The position numbers and the translations under genes were made by a program. Of a DNA stretch of 64,000 nt, positions 32,434-41,109 are shown one piece after another. Origin of the DNA: Pseudalgibacter ostreae (GTDB lineage Bacteria > Bacteroidota > Bacteroidia > Flavobacteriales > Flavobacteriaceae). The notes beneath the pieces were generated by a model. It was not told the DNA's origin. It saw only the letters and a list, made by a program, of their open reading frames with translations, and did not search any database. The DNA lies in assembly GCF_042427585.1 (NCBI RefSeq), contig NZ_JBHMFC010000009.1, forward strand, positions 62,001-126,000. Direction: 5' to 3'. Position 1 is the first letter of the stretch, and every line of letters begins with the position of its first letter.

Positions 32434-35286
32434 TTATTTACTCAAGTACATTTTACGTCTGGAGTACAATTCATAAAACTGATCGTCTTTTAAATCGTCT
32501 ATAAACAGAATACTTTCGCCAGTACTCTTCATTTCTGGTCCCAGTTTTTTATTTACATTATGAAATTTATTAAAAGAGAATACTGGTTCTTTTATTGCAA
32601 AACCTTTTAGCTGTGGGTTAAAATTAAAGTCTTTCACTTTTTTCTCGCCCAACATCACTTTAGTAGCAAAGTTCACATAAGGTTCTCCATAAGCTTTCGC
32701 AATAAATGGTACTGTTCTAGATGCTCTTGGATTCGCTTCTATAATATAAACCACATCTTCTTTAATTGCAAATTGTATGTTTATTAAGCCTACTGTATTT
32801 AAAGCCAAAGCTATTTTTTTAGTATGATCTTTAATTTGTTGCATTACAAACTCCCCAATAGTAAAAGGTGGTAGAATGGAATGACTATCTCCCGAATGAA
32901 TACCGCAAGGCTCAATATGCTCCATAATTCCAATAATGTAAACATCCTCTCCGTCGCAAATAGCATCTGCCTCAGCTTCAATGGCACCGTCTAGATAATG
33001 ATCCAACAATAATTGATTGCCAGGCATCTCACTTAACAAGTCGACCACATGTTTTTCCAATTCCTCTTTATTGATGACAATTTTCATGCCCTGTCCACCC
33101 AGTACGTATGATGGGCGTACTAATATTGGAAAATCCAAAACATCGGCAATGGCCGAAGCTTCGTCGGCGGTTGTAGCAATATCAAACCTTGGATAAGGGA
33201 TGTTATTTGCTTTTAAAAGATTTGAAAACAAACCTCTATCTTCTGCCAAATCGAGGGCTTCATAGCTGGTTCCAATAATTTTGATACCGTATTTGGTTAA
33301 CTTTTCAGCAAGTTTTAAAGCGGTTTGTCCACCAAGCTGTACTATAACACCTTCTGGTTTTTCATGCTTAATGATATCGTAAATATGCTCCCAGAATACA
33401 GGCTCAAAATATAATTTATCGGCAGTATCAAAATCGGTTGAAACCGTTTCTGGATTACAGTTGATCATAATGGTTTCATAACCACATTCTGCAGCCGCTA
33501 AAACACCGTGAACACAACAGTAGTCGAACTCAATACCTTGGCCAATTCGATTAGGGCCTGATCCTAAAACAATTACTTTTTTCTTAGCAGTAACAATGCT
33601 TTCATTATCGGCATAACGCTTACCATCTGCAGTTTCCATATCACTTTCAAAAGTTGAATAATAGTATGGGGTTTTTGCTTCAAATTCTGCTGCACAAGTA
33701 TCGACCAATTTATACACACGTGTAACACCTAATTCCTCACGTTTACTATATACTTGACTTTCTAGACACTCTAGCATATGCGCTATTTGTCTGTCACCAT
33801 ATCCTTTTTGCTTCGCTTCAAGCAATAAATCTTTTTGAATGGTATCAATAGTATAAGTAGAAATTTCGTTTTTTAAAGAATGTAACTCTTCATATTGCTT
33901 TAAAAACCACATATCTATTTTCGTGATTTCGTGGATTCTACTTAAAGGAATCCCCATGGCAATAGCATCGTAAATAATAAAAACCCTATCCCAAGATGCA
34001 TGTGTAAGCTTTTCAATGATTTGGTCGTAATTTCTATTTTCCTTTCCATCGGCACCTAAACCGTTACGTTTAATTTCAAGAGACTGTGTCGCTTTGTGTA
34101 GTGCTTCTTGGAATGAACGGCCAATACCCATCACTTCTCCAACAGATTTCATCTGCAGGCCTAAAGTTCTGTCCGATCCTTCAAATTTATCAAAATTCCA
34201 ACGTGGTATTTTTACGATAACATAATCTAAGGTCGGCTCGAATAATGCCGAAGTAGATTTTGTAATTTGGTTGTTCAATTCATCTAAATGATACCCCAAG
34301 GCTAGTTTAGCAGCTATTTTCGCAATAGGATATCCTGTTGCTTTACTAGCTAAAGCTGAAGAACGGGATACACGTGGATTAATTTCAATGGCAATGATAT
34401 CTTCATTTTCATCTGGAGAAACAGCAAACTGCACATTACATCCCCCAGCAAAATCACCAATACTTCTCATCATATGGATGGCCATATCACGCATTCTCTG
34501 GTACGTTCTATCACTTAAAGTCATGGCAGGTGCCACCGTAATGGAATCTCCAGTATGGATACCCATAGGGTCCATATTTTCGATGGAACAAATGATAACG
34601 ACATTATCATTTGCATCTCTAAGAAGTTCCAACTCGAACTCTTTCCACCCGATTAATGCTTTATCGATCATAACCTCGTGGATGGGTGAAATTTCCAATC
34701 CGCGTGTTAATAACTCATCAAAATCTTCTTGTTTGTGCACAATAGACGCTCCAGCGCCCCCTAGAGTAAAAGAAGCCCTAATCACCAACGGGAAACCGAA
34801 CTCCTGTGCAATCTCTTTTCCTTTTAAGTAAGAAGTTGCCGTAGCTTGTGGAGCCATTGGAATGCCAATTTTAAGCATAAGTTCCCTAAACTTCTCTCTA
34901 TCTTCTGTAATGTTTATAGCATCAATATCTACACCGATAATATCAACATTAAAGTCTTTCCAAATGCCTTTTTCGTCTGCTTCAATACATAAGTTTAAAG
35001 CAGTTTGACCACCCATTGTGGGTAAAACGGCATCAATTTGCGGGTGTTCCTGCAAAATTTTTACAATCGATTTTGTAGTGAGGGGTAGCAAGTAAACATG
35101 ATCAGCCATTGTTGGGTCTGTCATGATTGTTGCTGGATTGGAATTGATAAGAATGGTTTCAATACCATCTTCCCTTAGCGAGCGAAGCGCTTGAGTTCCT
35201 GAGTAATCAAATTCACATGCTTGCCCAATTACAATAGGGCCTGACCCAATAATTAGTATCGATTTTAAGTTTGGATTTTTCGGCAT
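32434..35286 (-). CDS. carB: Carbamoyl phosphate synthase large subunit
   Basis: This 950-residue protein has two duplicated halves, each with a pre-ATP-grasp and ATP-grasp domain: ILIIGSGPIVIGQACEFDYS near 10-29 and VIVLGSGPNRIGQGIEFDYC near 565, then TLGGAGASIVH and VLGGQGMKIV. The C-terminal MGS-like allosteric domain found in E. coli CarB (total about 1070 residues) is absent, which is usual in Bacteroidota CarB. It makes carbamoyl phosphate for arginine and pyrimidine synthesis with CarA, which is not in the window. A -7 box TATTTTTG lies about 35 bases upstream of the start on the minus strand. Confidence 0.96.
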   Translation of the reverse strand: MPKNPNLKSILIIGSGPIVIGQACEFDYSGTQALRSLREDGIETILINSNPATIMTDPTMADHVYLLPLTTKSIVKILQEHPQIDAVLPTMGGQTALNLCIEADEKGIWKDFNVDIIGVDIDAINITEDREKFRELMLKIGIPMAPQATATSYLKGKEIAQEFGFPLVIRASFTLGGAGASIVHKQEDFDELLTRGLEISPIHEVMIDKALIGWKEFELELLRDANDNVVIICSIENMDPMGIHTGDSITVAPAMTLSDRTYQRMRDMAIHMMRSIGDFAGGCNVQFAVSPDENEDIIAIEINPRVSRSSALASKATGYPIAKIAAKLALGYHLDELNNQITKSTSALFEPTLDYVIVKIPRWNFDKFEGSDRTLGLQMKSVGEVMGIGRSFQEALHKATQSLEIKRNGLGADGKENRNYDQIIEKLTHASWDRVFIIYDAIAMGIPLSRIHEITKIDMWFLKQYEELHSLKNEISTYTIDTIQKDLLLEAKQKGYGDRQIAHMLECLESQVYSKREELGVTRVYKLVDTCAAEFEAKTPYYYSTFESDMETADGKRYADNESIVTAKKKVIVLGSGPNRIGQGIEFDYCCVHGVLAAAECGYETIMINCNPETVSTDFDTADKLYFEPVFWEHIYDIIKHEKPEGVIVQLGGQTALKLAEKLTKYGIKIIGTSYEALDLAEDRGLFSNLLKANNIPYPRFDIATTADEASAIADVLDFPILVRPSYVLGGQGMKIVINKEELEKHVVDLLSEMPGNQLLLDHYLDGAIEAEADAICDGEDVYIIGIMEHIEPCGIHSGDSHSILPPFTIGEFVMQQIKDHTKKIALALNTVGLINIQFAIKEDVVYIIEANPRASRTVPFIAKAYGEPYVNFATKVMLGEKKVKDFNFNPQLKGFAIKEPVFSFNKFHNVNKKLGPEMKSTGESILFIDDLKDDQFYELYSRRKMYLSK

Positions 35287-35347
35287 TTTTCCTTGTTATA
35301 TGTTGTCTTTTAATTTGTTACAAAAATAAAAATCATTAGATATAAAA

Positions 35348-35375
35348 AAAGGCGTTACACTTAAGTAACACCTTT
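35348..35375 (-). terminator. Terminator of rpmH
   Basis: AAAGGTGTTAC and GTAACGCCTTT (minus strand) form an 11-bp stem with one G-U pair, followed by a T tract read on the minus strand (35344-35350). It lies 24 bases after the rpmH stop and upstream of carB. Confidence 0.88.
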
Positions 35376-35398
35376 ATATTATTAACAATTGTTAATCA

Positions 35399-35560
35399 TT
35401 ATTTTTTATGTCTTGTTTCAGATGACACAGATAATTTTTTTCTTCCTTTAGCTCTTCTACGCGCTAAAACCTTTCTGCCGTTAGCAGATGCCATTCTTTC
35501 TCTGAAACCATGTTTATTTTTTCTCTTTCTTTTCGAAGGCTGAAATGTTCTTTTACTCAT
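35399..35560 (-). CDS. rpmH: 50S ribosomal protein L34
   Basis: This 53-residue protein is read on the minus strand: MSKRTFQPSKRKRKNKHGF, then RERMASANGRKVLARRRAKG and RKKLSVSSETRHKK. The TFQPSxRKRxxxHGFRxRM core is diagnostic for L34, a small basic protein of the large ribosomal subunit. It has its own consensus promoter and terminator, so it is a monocistronic unit. Neither rnpA nor yidC is adjacent, unlike the order in Proteobacteria. Confidence 0.97.
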   Translation of the reverse strand: MSKRTFQPSKRKRKNKHGFRERMASANGRKVLARRRAKGRKKLSVSSETRHKK

Positions 35561-35625
35561 TATCGTGTATCTTTAAATCTGAATAGTGAATTTTTTTGTA
35601 AATTGGCTTTCTCTCAAACCGAGGG

Positions 35626-35656
35626 CAAATATACAAAGCCTTTATTACTTTGCAAA
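35626..35656 (-). promoter_or_regulatory. Promoter of rpmH
   Basis: On the minus strand TTTG (35653-35656), a 19-base spacer and TATATTTG (35626-35633) give an exact match to the Bacteroidota consensus. A leader of about 60 bases precedes the rpmH ATG. The rest of the 309-base gap up to 35870 shows no other feature. Confidence 0.8.
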
Positions 35657-35869
35657 TCATTTTCAAAAAAATATTTTAATTTAAATTCGAATATCATAAA
35701 ACACCTCGAACATCACTATTTATTTGGGGTTATCACCTTACTTTTGTTAAATAGGTATGCCTTACATTCCATAAAAATTTAGTTTCTTTGTACTAAGAAT
35801 AGAAAATTCAGGTTAATAAAGGTTGGTTTTGACTAAAAATCAGTCTGTTTTTATTATATTATAAACACC

Positions 35870-36445
35870 ATGTACAACAAAATTATAAAACTCATTATTG
35901 CAGCTGGCATTATTGCATATGCTGTGTATCTTTTTACCGAAGGCTATATTGGTAATGGTATTATGCTCATTCTTTTATCCTTCATTTTTATCTTTTTATA
36001 TTTTAAAAATGAATTCATACTCCTAGCCTTTTTAAGACTACGTAAACAAGATTTTGAGGGCGCCAAAAAATGGCTGAATAAAATCAAAAATCCTGAGGCC
36101 GCTTTGGTTAAAAAACAACAAGGCTACTACAATTATCTTCACGGTTTAATGGTGTCGCAAACCAATATCAATGAATCCGAACGCTACTTTAAGAAGGCCA
36201 TTCAATTAGGATTGTCCATGGACCATGATATGGCGATGGCAAAACTAAATTTATCGGGTATTGCGTTCTCTAAACGAAGAAAACAAGAAGCACAAAAACT
36301 ACTATCTGAAGCACAGAAATTGGACAAGCAAGGCATGTTGACCGACCAGATTAAAATGATGAAAGACAACATGAAACGTGCGCAAGCCCCTAATCAGCAT
36401 TATGGTGCGAGTGGCTCGATTAGAGCTCAAAAAAGAAGAGGATAA
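35870..36445 (+). CDS. Membrane-anchored hypothetical protein with helical repeats
   Basis: This 191-residue protein has two hydrophobic segments at about 5-22 and 27-47, then a soluble helical region. YYNYLHGLMVSQTNINESERYFKKAIQLGL (in two runs near 83-112) and AMAKLNLSGIAFSKRRKQEA look like degenerate tetratricopeptide repeats. The C-terminus is Gly/Arg rich (YGASGSIRAQKRRG). It is probably an inner-membrane protein with a cytoplasmic repeat domain. I do not recognise a named function. Such proteins are common in Flavobacteriia. Confidence 0.7.
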   Translation: MYNKIIKLIIAAGIIAYAVYLFTEGYIGNGIMLILLSFIFIFLYFKNEFILLAFLRLRKQDFEGAKKWLNKIKNPEAALVKKQQGYYNYLHGLMVSQTNINESERYFKKAIQLGLSMDHDMAMAKLNLSGIAFSKRRKQEAQKLLSEAQKLDKQGMLTDQIKMMKDNMKRAQAPNQHYGASGSIRAQKRRG

Positions 36446-36523
36446 ACGTTAACACCTCATTTTAACCTCATGCCTTTCTCATAACCTTCTGGAATTAAAT
36501 ACCATAAGGATTTTACAAGTAGC

Positions 36524-36552
36524 AACCTCGGTGAAAAAACTGAGGTTTTTTT
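36524..36552 (+). terminator. Terminator after the helical-repeat gene
   Basis: AACCTCGG at 36524-36531 pairs with CTGAGGTT at 36540-36547 (one G-U) and a T tract runs to 36552. It is a typical intrinsic terminator for the plus strand. Confidence 0.85.
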
Positions 36553-36656
36553 GTTTATCAACTTTTCAATGGGCTATTAAAATCAGTATGGCCTTTCTTT
36601 TAAAAGGCATTTTAGAGATATCCCCATCCTGCTAAATATCAAAGCATCAGAATTTA

Positions 36657-36679
36657 TTATTTGTATTTGGTCTAAATAA
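36657..36679 (+). promoter_or_regulatory. Candidate iron-repressor operator, upstream copy
   Basis: TTATTTGTA, five bases, TCTAAATAA makes an imperfect 23-base palindrome ending two bases before the -33 element of the TonB receptor promoter. The right half-site is identical to that of the copy at 36717-36739. Confidence 0.65.
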
Positions 36680-36681
36680 GA

Positions 36682-36712
36682 TTTGAATTTTTCATTTTCA
36701 TTTTTATATTTG
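36682..36712 (+). promoter_or_regulatory. Promoter of the TonB receptor gene
   Basis: TTTG at 36682-36685, a 19-base spacer and TATATTTG at 36705-36712 match the Bacteroidota promoter consensus exactly. The 5' leader would be about 38 bases. It is framed by two like palindromes. Confidence 0.82.
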
Positions 36713-36716
36713 CAAA

Positions 36717-36739
36717 CTATTTAAATTCAATCTAAATAA
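36717..36739 (+). promoter_or_regulatory. Candidate iron-repressor operator, downstream copy
   Basis: CTATTTAAA, five bases, TCTAAATAA starts exactly 60 bases after the upstream copy and covers the expected transcription start. A bound repressor would block initiation. A Fur or DtxR-type iron regulator is the natural candidate for a siderophore receptor (inference). Confidence 0.65.
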
Positions 36740-36756
36740 TTTGCACTTATAATATC

Positions 36757-39135
36757 ATGTATAAAAAGCTAAGTTTACTTTTGGTTTTGGCGGTTCAATT
36801 AACATTTTCACAATCCAAAATAACAGGTACCATTACAAACGAAAATAAAGAAGCCGTACCCTTTGCTACTATAATAATGGAAGGGTCTACAAAAGGAACC
36901 TACGCAAACGAACAAGGCTATTTTGAGTTTACAAATATTTCGTCAGGACATTACAACATCCAAGTATCTGCCGTAGGATATAAATCTACTGTTAAGAGTG
37001 TTCTTTTGAAAAACGACGAAACCATTGCCCTATCGTTTAACCTTATTAGCGATTCGCTATTAGACGAAATCGAACTTTTCGGAAACCGACACAAACATCC
37101 GGATAAAATTGAAGCACTTACCCGATTGCCCCTAGCACCATATGAACAAATACAAAGCATTTCTATCATATCGGAAAAAGTTATTGAACAACAGGGAAAC
37201 CTTAGCATTTCAGACGCTACAAAAAACGTGCCTGGAGTGTATACGTTTGCAACGTATGGCAATAAAAGAGAAAGCATGTCGTCTCGTGGATTTAGAGGAA
37301 TTCCGATATTAAAAAACGGTGTTCGTGTCCATTCCGATTTTAGAGGCACAGGTATCTTAACCGATATGCAAGGCGTAGACAATATTCAAGTGTTAAAGGG
37401 CGCTGCATCTATCACACAAGGTGTTGCAACAGACCTAGGAAGCCCCGGGGGCGTTATAAATATTGTAACGAAAACACCCAAATATTATTCTGGTGGAAAC
37501 GCTTCACTTCGCATCGGTAGCTATGGACAAGCCCGAACCACTTTTGACGTTTATGGACCTGTTTTAAAAACAGACAACCTAGCCTTTAGAATCAATGGTG
37601 CTTTAGAACGTGCCGATGGTTATAGAGCAGGTATAACATCCGATCGTTTTTACATCAATCCTTCCTTGGAATGGAAACTGGATGAGAAAACCACCCTAAC
37701 CCTAGAAATGGATTATTTTGATGATAGTAGAACGCCAGATGTGGGTACTGTAAATTTAGGTGAAAATGACGTCAATGCTATTTACAATTTGCCTTATGAT
37801 CGCTTCTTAGGTTTTGAAAATGATAAGTCTCTAACTCATAATGCGACCTATTCGGTTAGGTTTAATCATAATTTAAGCGATAAATTAAGCTTAAAAGCGG
37901 CCTTATACAAATCTAGTTTAGAATTAGATGATAAAGGAGCTAGTATGGGAACCGTTATAGAGGATGGGTTTGGAGACCCAATATACAACCAACGGAATCG
38001 GGGCTATTCGATCTCTACCAGAAATGATGACAATAGCGTTCTTCAAATTGATTTAGTTGGAGATAACCTTCAAACTGGCAGCATTTTGCACACCTTCCAA
38101 GTGGGTTTTGATTATAGAAACACAAGCTTTAACACCACAAGCCAAAGCATTTCCAATGTAGATGTTATAGATGTCTTTAACGCTAATACTAGAATATTGC
38201 CTGGCAATTTAGCCTTTGGACCCCAAGCCGAATCTGGGTCAGCATCTAGGGCATTAGGGGTAGTGGCACAAGATGTGATAACATTTAACTCTTGGTTAAA
38301 AACCTTTTTAGGATTTCGGTACAGTAAAACACAAACCTCAACTGCAACAGAAACGACAGAAAGTGATGCTTTTAACCCTTTAGCAGGCATTATCTTAACT
38401 CCTATTGAAAATATTAATGTTTTTGCATCTTACACCAACAGCTCTTACCCTAGAACTGGAACCCGATTGGATATCAATGGAAATCCATTGGGCAATGAAC
38501 GCTTTGATCAATTTGAAACAGGCATAAAAACCAATTGGCTAGACAGTCGTTTAAGATTTAACTTCACCTTCTTTAAAATCAACAATAAAGATATTAACCT
38601 ACCGGTTTACGACGCTAATTGGATTGCTACGGGATATTATGAAAAAGGTGGTAATGACGAACGTAAAGGCATTGAAGTTGAGCTTATCGGACGGGTTTTA
38701 AATAATTTAGAACTTATTGCTGGATACTCCTATATAGATGCACAATATAAAGAACATAGCTCTTATGTATATGGATCTGCCCCACTAAACACACCAAAGC
38801 ACACCTATAATGCCTACGCCAATTATAAGTTTAAAAACAACCTGGAAGGCCTATCCTTAGGTGCTGGTATCTACTTTACTGGAGAACGCCCCATAAATGA
38901 TTGGAGCGCAGGACCTGTAACCCATGAAGGTATTGTGCCTAATCAAAAGCCATTTAATGTTGGGGCTTATACTCAAGTAAATTTACAAGCGGCATATCAA
39001 TTTACCACGCACTGGCACCTCAGGTTCTTACTGAACAATGTGTTTAACGAAATAGGATACAATGCTTACCGTACCAGTTATATCAACCAAACAGACCCGA
39101 GAAATTTTGCTGGGGTACTAACCTATAAATTCTAG
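36757..39135 (+). CDS. TonB-dependent siderophore receptor
   Basis: This 792-residue outer-membrane receptor has a signal peptide ending TFSQ at about 19 and a carboxypeptidase-regulatory-like domain at about 20-100 (GTITNENKEAVPFATIIMEG). The plug at about 125-235 includes VPGVYTFATYG, SSRGFRG and GVATDLGSPGGVINIVTKTP. The remainder is a 22-strand beta barrel ending in FAGVLTYKF with a terminal Phe. GSPGGVINIVTK and the NERFDQFETGIKTNWLDSR segment are typical of siderophore (FhuA/FoxA type) receptors. The next gene is a PepSY protein, as in other iron-uptake loci. The paired operators support iron control. Confidence 0.93.
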   Translation: MYKKLSLLLVLAVQLTFSQSKITGTITNENKEAVPFATIIMEGSTKGTYANEQGYFEFTNISSGHYNIQVSAVGYKSTVKSVLLKNDETIALSFNLISDSLLDEIELFGNRHKHPDKIEALTRLPLAPYEQIQSISIISEKVIEQQGNLSISDATKNVPGVYTFATYGNKRESMSSRGFRGIPILKNGVRVHSDFRGTGILTDMQGVDNIQVLKGAASITQGVATDLGSPGGVINIVTKTPKYYSGGNASLRIGSYGQARTTFDVYGPVLKTDNLAFRINGALERADGYRAGITSDRFYINPSLEWKLDEKTTLTLEMDYFDDSRTPDVGTVNLGENDVNAIYNLPYDRFLGFENDKSLTHNATYSVRFNHNLSDKLSLKAALYKSSLELDDKGASMGTVIEDGFGDPIYNQRNRGYSISTRNDDNSVLQIDLVGDNLQTGSILHTFQVGFDYRNTSFNTTSQSISNVDVIDVFNANTRILPGNLAFGPQAESGSASRALGVVAQDVITFNSWLKTFLGFRYSKTQTSTATETTESDAFNPLAGIILTPIENINVFASYTNSSYPRTGTRLDINGNPLGNERFDQFETGIKTNWLDSRLRFNFTFFKINNKDINLPVYDANWIATGYYEKGGNDERKGIEVELIGRVLNNLELIAGYSYIDAQYKEHSSYVYGSAPLNTPKHTYNAYANYKFKNNLEGLSLGAGIYFTGERPINDWSAGPVTHEGIVPNQKPFNVGAYTQVNLQAAYQFTTHWHLRFLLNNVFNEIGYNAYRTSYINQTDPRNFAGVLTYKF

Positions 39136-39210
39136 CGAGTACCTAATAGACCATATAAGCATACTATAAAGCAACGACATGTTTTTATGGTAAAAAAAAA
39201 TAAAATTCAT

Positions 39211-40347
39211 ATGAAAAAAAACAATTATAGCCTAAGAAAATTTATAAATGATATTCATCTATGGCTTGGACTGGCCAGTGGTATCGTCCTTTTTTTGGTC
39301 TGTTTTAGTGGCACTATTTTAACTTTTGATGATGAAATAAAAGCTTTATTTACTGATAAAGTCGCTATAGATGCCTCTGTTTCTGAAAAAGCATCTGTTG
39401 CGAGCTTGATCCAGACCTTAGAACAATCCAATCAAGGCTATATTACAGGCTTAACATTGCCATCAAATACCGATGTGCCTTATGAATTCTCTGTTAAGAA
39501 AGATTTAAAGGAACGTCGAGGCTCGCAAGTTCTAGTGAACCCCTATACCTCGAGCGTCCATAGCGTTGAAAAAACCCGTGCAGATGCTTTTATGATGAGC
39601 ATGTTCAAATTGCACAGGTGGCTACTTTTAGATATTGCTGTAGGCAGACCTATAGTAGGAATTGCAACTATTATTTTTCTGGTTCTTGCCATTTCTGGAA
39701 TCGTATTATGGTTTCCAAAAAAAATAAAATGGAAAACCGTTAAACATGGTTTTAAAATAAAAACCAATGCCAACTGGAAACGAATTAACCATGATTTACA
39801 TAATACTTTAGGTTTTTATGCTTGTGTTTTTATCTTAATTATGGGAATTACAGGATTATGTTGGTCTTTTGAAGGCTATAAAGACTTATTAGGACGTATA
39901 ATGGGCACAAAAATATTCGATAGAACCTCAACAGAATTTGAAATACCCAAAACCGCTGAAAACGATATAATTTCTATTGACGAAGCTTTGGCCATTGCAA
40001 ACACCACTTTAAACTATCCTGGCGAGCTGTCTGTTTCTTTTCCTAACAAAAAAAACAATTACTATACGTTTAGAAAATCAAATGATAACAACTGGTCTCC
40101 AGTAACACGCGACAATCTCTATATGAGCCTTAACGGAACTGTTTTAGCTGTAGAATGGTTTAAAGAAAAGCCATTAAACGTGAGAGTAGCCGCCTTAATA
40201 AAACCTTTGCATACAGGTGAAATTTATGGCCAGTTCTCTAAGATTATTTATTTTTTAGCTTGCTTGATAGCCACTAGTCTTCCGGTAACGGGCACTATTA
40301 TTTGGATCCATAAGCTGAAAAAAAAGAAAAAGAAAAAAAAGCTCTAA
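39211..40347 (+). CDS. PepSY-associated membrane protein (iron-uptake, PiuB-like)
   Basis: This protein of about 378 residues starts at ATG 39211 (MKKNNYSLRKFINDIHLWLG), although an in-frame ATG at 39187 is also possible. It has four membrane spans, with the family motifs DIHLWLGLASGIVLFLVCFSG near 14-34, FKLHRWLL near 140, INHDLHNTLGFYAC and KPLHTGEIYG near 338. Conserved histidines in these motifs could bind haem. Proteins of this type pair with siderophore receptors and are proposed to reduce ferric siderophores in the inner membrane. The gene ends in a poly-lysine tail and starts 75 bases after the receptor stop, so it is in the same operon. Confidence 0.88.
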   Translation: MKKNNYSLRKFINDIHLWLGLASGIVLFLVCFSGTILTFDDEIKALFTDKVAIDASVSEKASVASLIQTLEQSNQGYITGLTLPSNTDVPYEFSVKKDLKERRGSQVLVNPYTSSVHSVEKTRADAFMMSMFKLHRWLLLDIAVGRPIVGIATIIFLVLAISGIVLWFPKKIKWKTVKHGFKIKTNANWKRINHDLHNTLGFYACVFILIMGITGLCWSFEGYKDLLGRIMGTKIFDRTSTEFEIPKTAENDIISIDEALAIANTTLNYPGELSVSFPNKKNNYYTFRKSNDNNWSPVTRDNLYMSLNGTVLAVEWFKEKPLNVRVAALIKPLHTGEIYGQFSKIIYFLACLIATSLPVTGTIIWIHKLKKKKKKKKL

Positions 40348-40396
40348 ACCCACGCTAAAGTAAGCGCTCTTACAAAAGAAGATAGACCATAAATAC

Positions 40397-40451
40397 AAAA
40401 CGTAAATTCAAGCATCGTACTTTAGACTTTGGCTGCTTGAATTTACGTTTT
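40397..40451. terminator. 18-bp perfect hairpin
   Basis: AAAACGTAAATTCAAGCA at 40397-40414 is the exact reverse complement of 40434-40451, with a 19-base loop. It lies 50 bases after the PepSY gene. It could end that operon, with an A tract on one side and a T tract on the other. The length of the stem is greater than for most terminators here. Confidence 0.7.
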
Positions 40452-40479
40452 ATATTTGAACCTGTTTTACCGCTAATCA

Positions 40480-41010
40480 CGGATTATAAAGTCACTAGTT
40501 CTAAATCTTCTAAACATGTTGTTTTAAGGTTTTGACTTTATTCTGATCATAAATAAAAGCATGGCTTTCAAAATTAAGGTTAAAACTACTGTAATCTATA
40601 ATGGAACTCCCTACTCTTGATAATGTATCATCAGCAACTCATTTATATCGTATGCATCGGTAAGATTCACGCTATCGATAAACGTTATTTCACAAAGGTT
40701 ACGGCATCATTCATCTTCTAGTTCGTTTACTAAAACATGCATACAGAAATGAGAAGGAAAAAAATGCTGAACGACACTTTTATCTAGCATTCGTTTCATT
40801 TTAAACGAAACCTTACGGCCTACATCATCATAAAACAAGCCAACTAGACCCTGACCACGTTTTTATTATAATAAAACGAATACCTCCGTTTCTATTTGAC
40901 CTGCTTTAAACGTATAATTTCATATACTCTTGGACTATTCAATAGCGCTTCTCAATTTAAATCACAGCACATTGCCGTTTTCAATAATGGAAACAACCAT
41001 TAGCTTCTAT
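40480..41010 (-). pseudogene. Cardiolipin synthase-like (PLD superfamily) relic
   Basis: Minus-strand fragments occur in family order. IIENGNVL and LRSAIE belong to the N-terminal domain, QIETEVFVLL to the first strand-helix, and GLFYDDVGRKVSFKMKRMLD to the LYDDVG region. FFPSHF follows, then RNLCEITFID and VNLTDAYDIN from the first HKD region with the residues between deleted. VGSSIIDYSSFNLNFESHAF and IYDQNKV correspond to the GTxNxDxRSFxxNFE end of the second HKD motif. Stops and frameshifts separate them, and the central part is missing, including both catalytic HxK segments. It was once an inner-membrane phospholipid synthase; it is now dead. Confidence 0.8.
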
Positions 41011-41109
41011 ATTAGCGCATGTTCACTAATACACAAAAGCTTAACAGGATTTATCTTAGCGTTTAGATATGCATCACCCCGTTCTGCTTTATAAAATATA
41101 TTATAGCGA

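Noticed and set aside
35510..35782. 90-codon plus-strand frame over rpmH and its promoter
   Set aside because: It is antisense to L34 and its consensus promoter, and is therefore a shadow frame.
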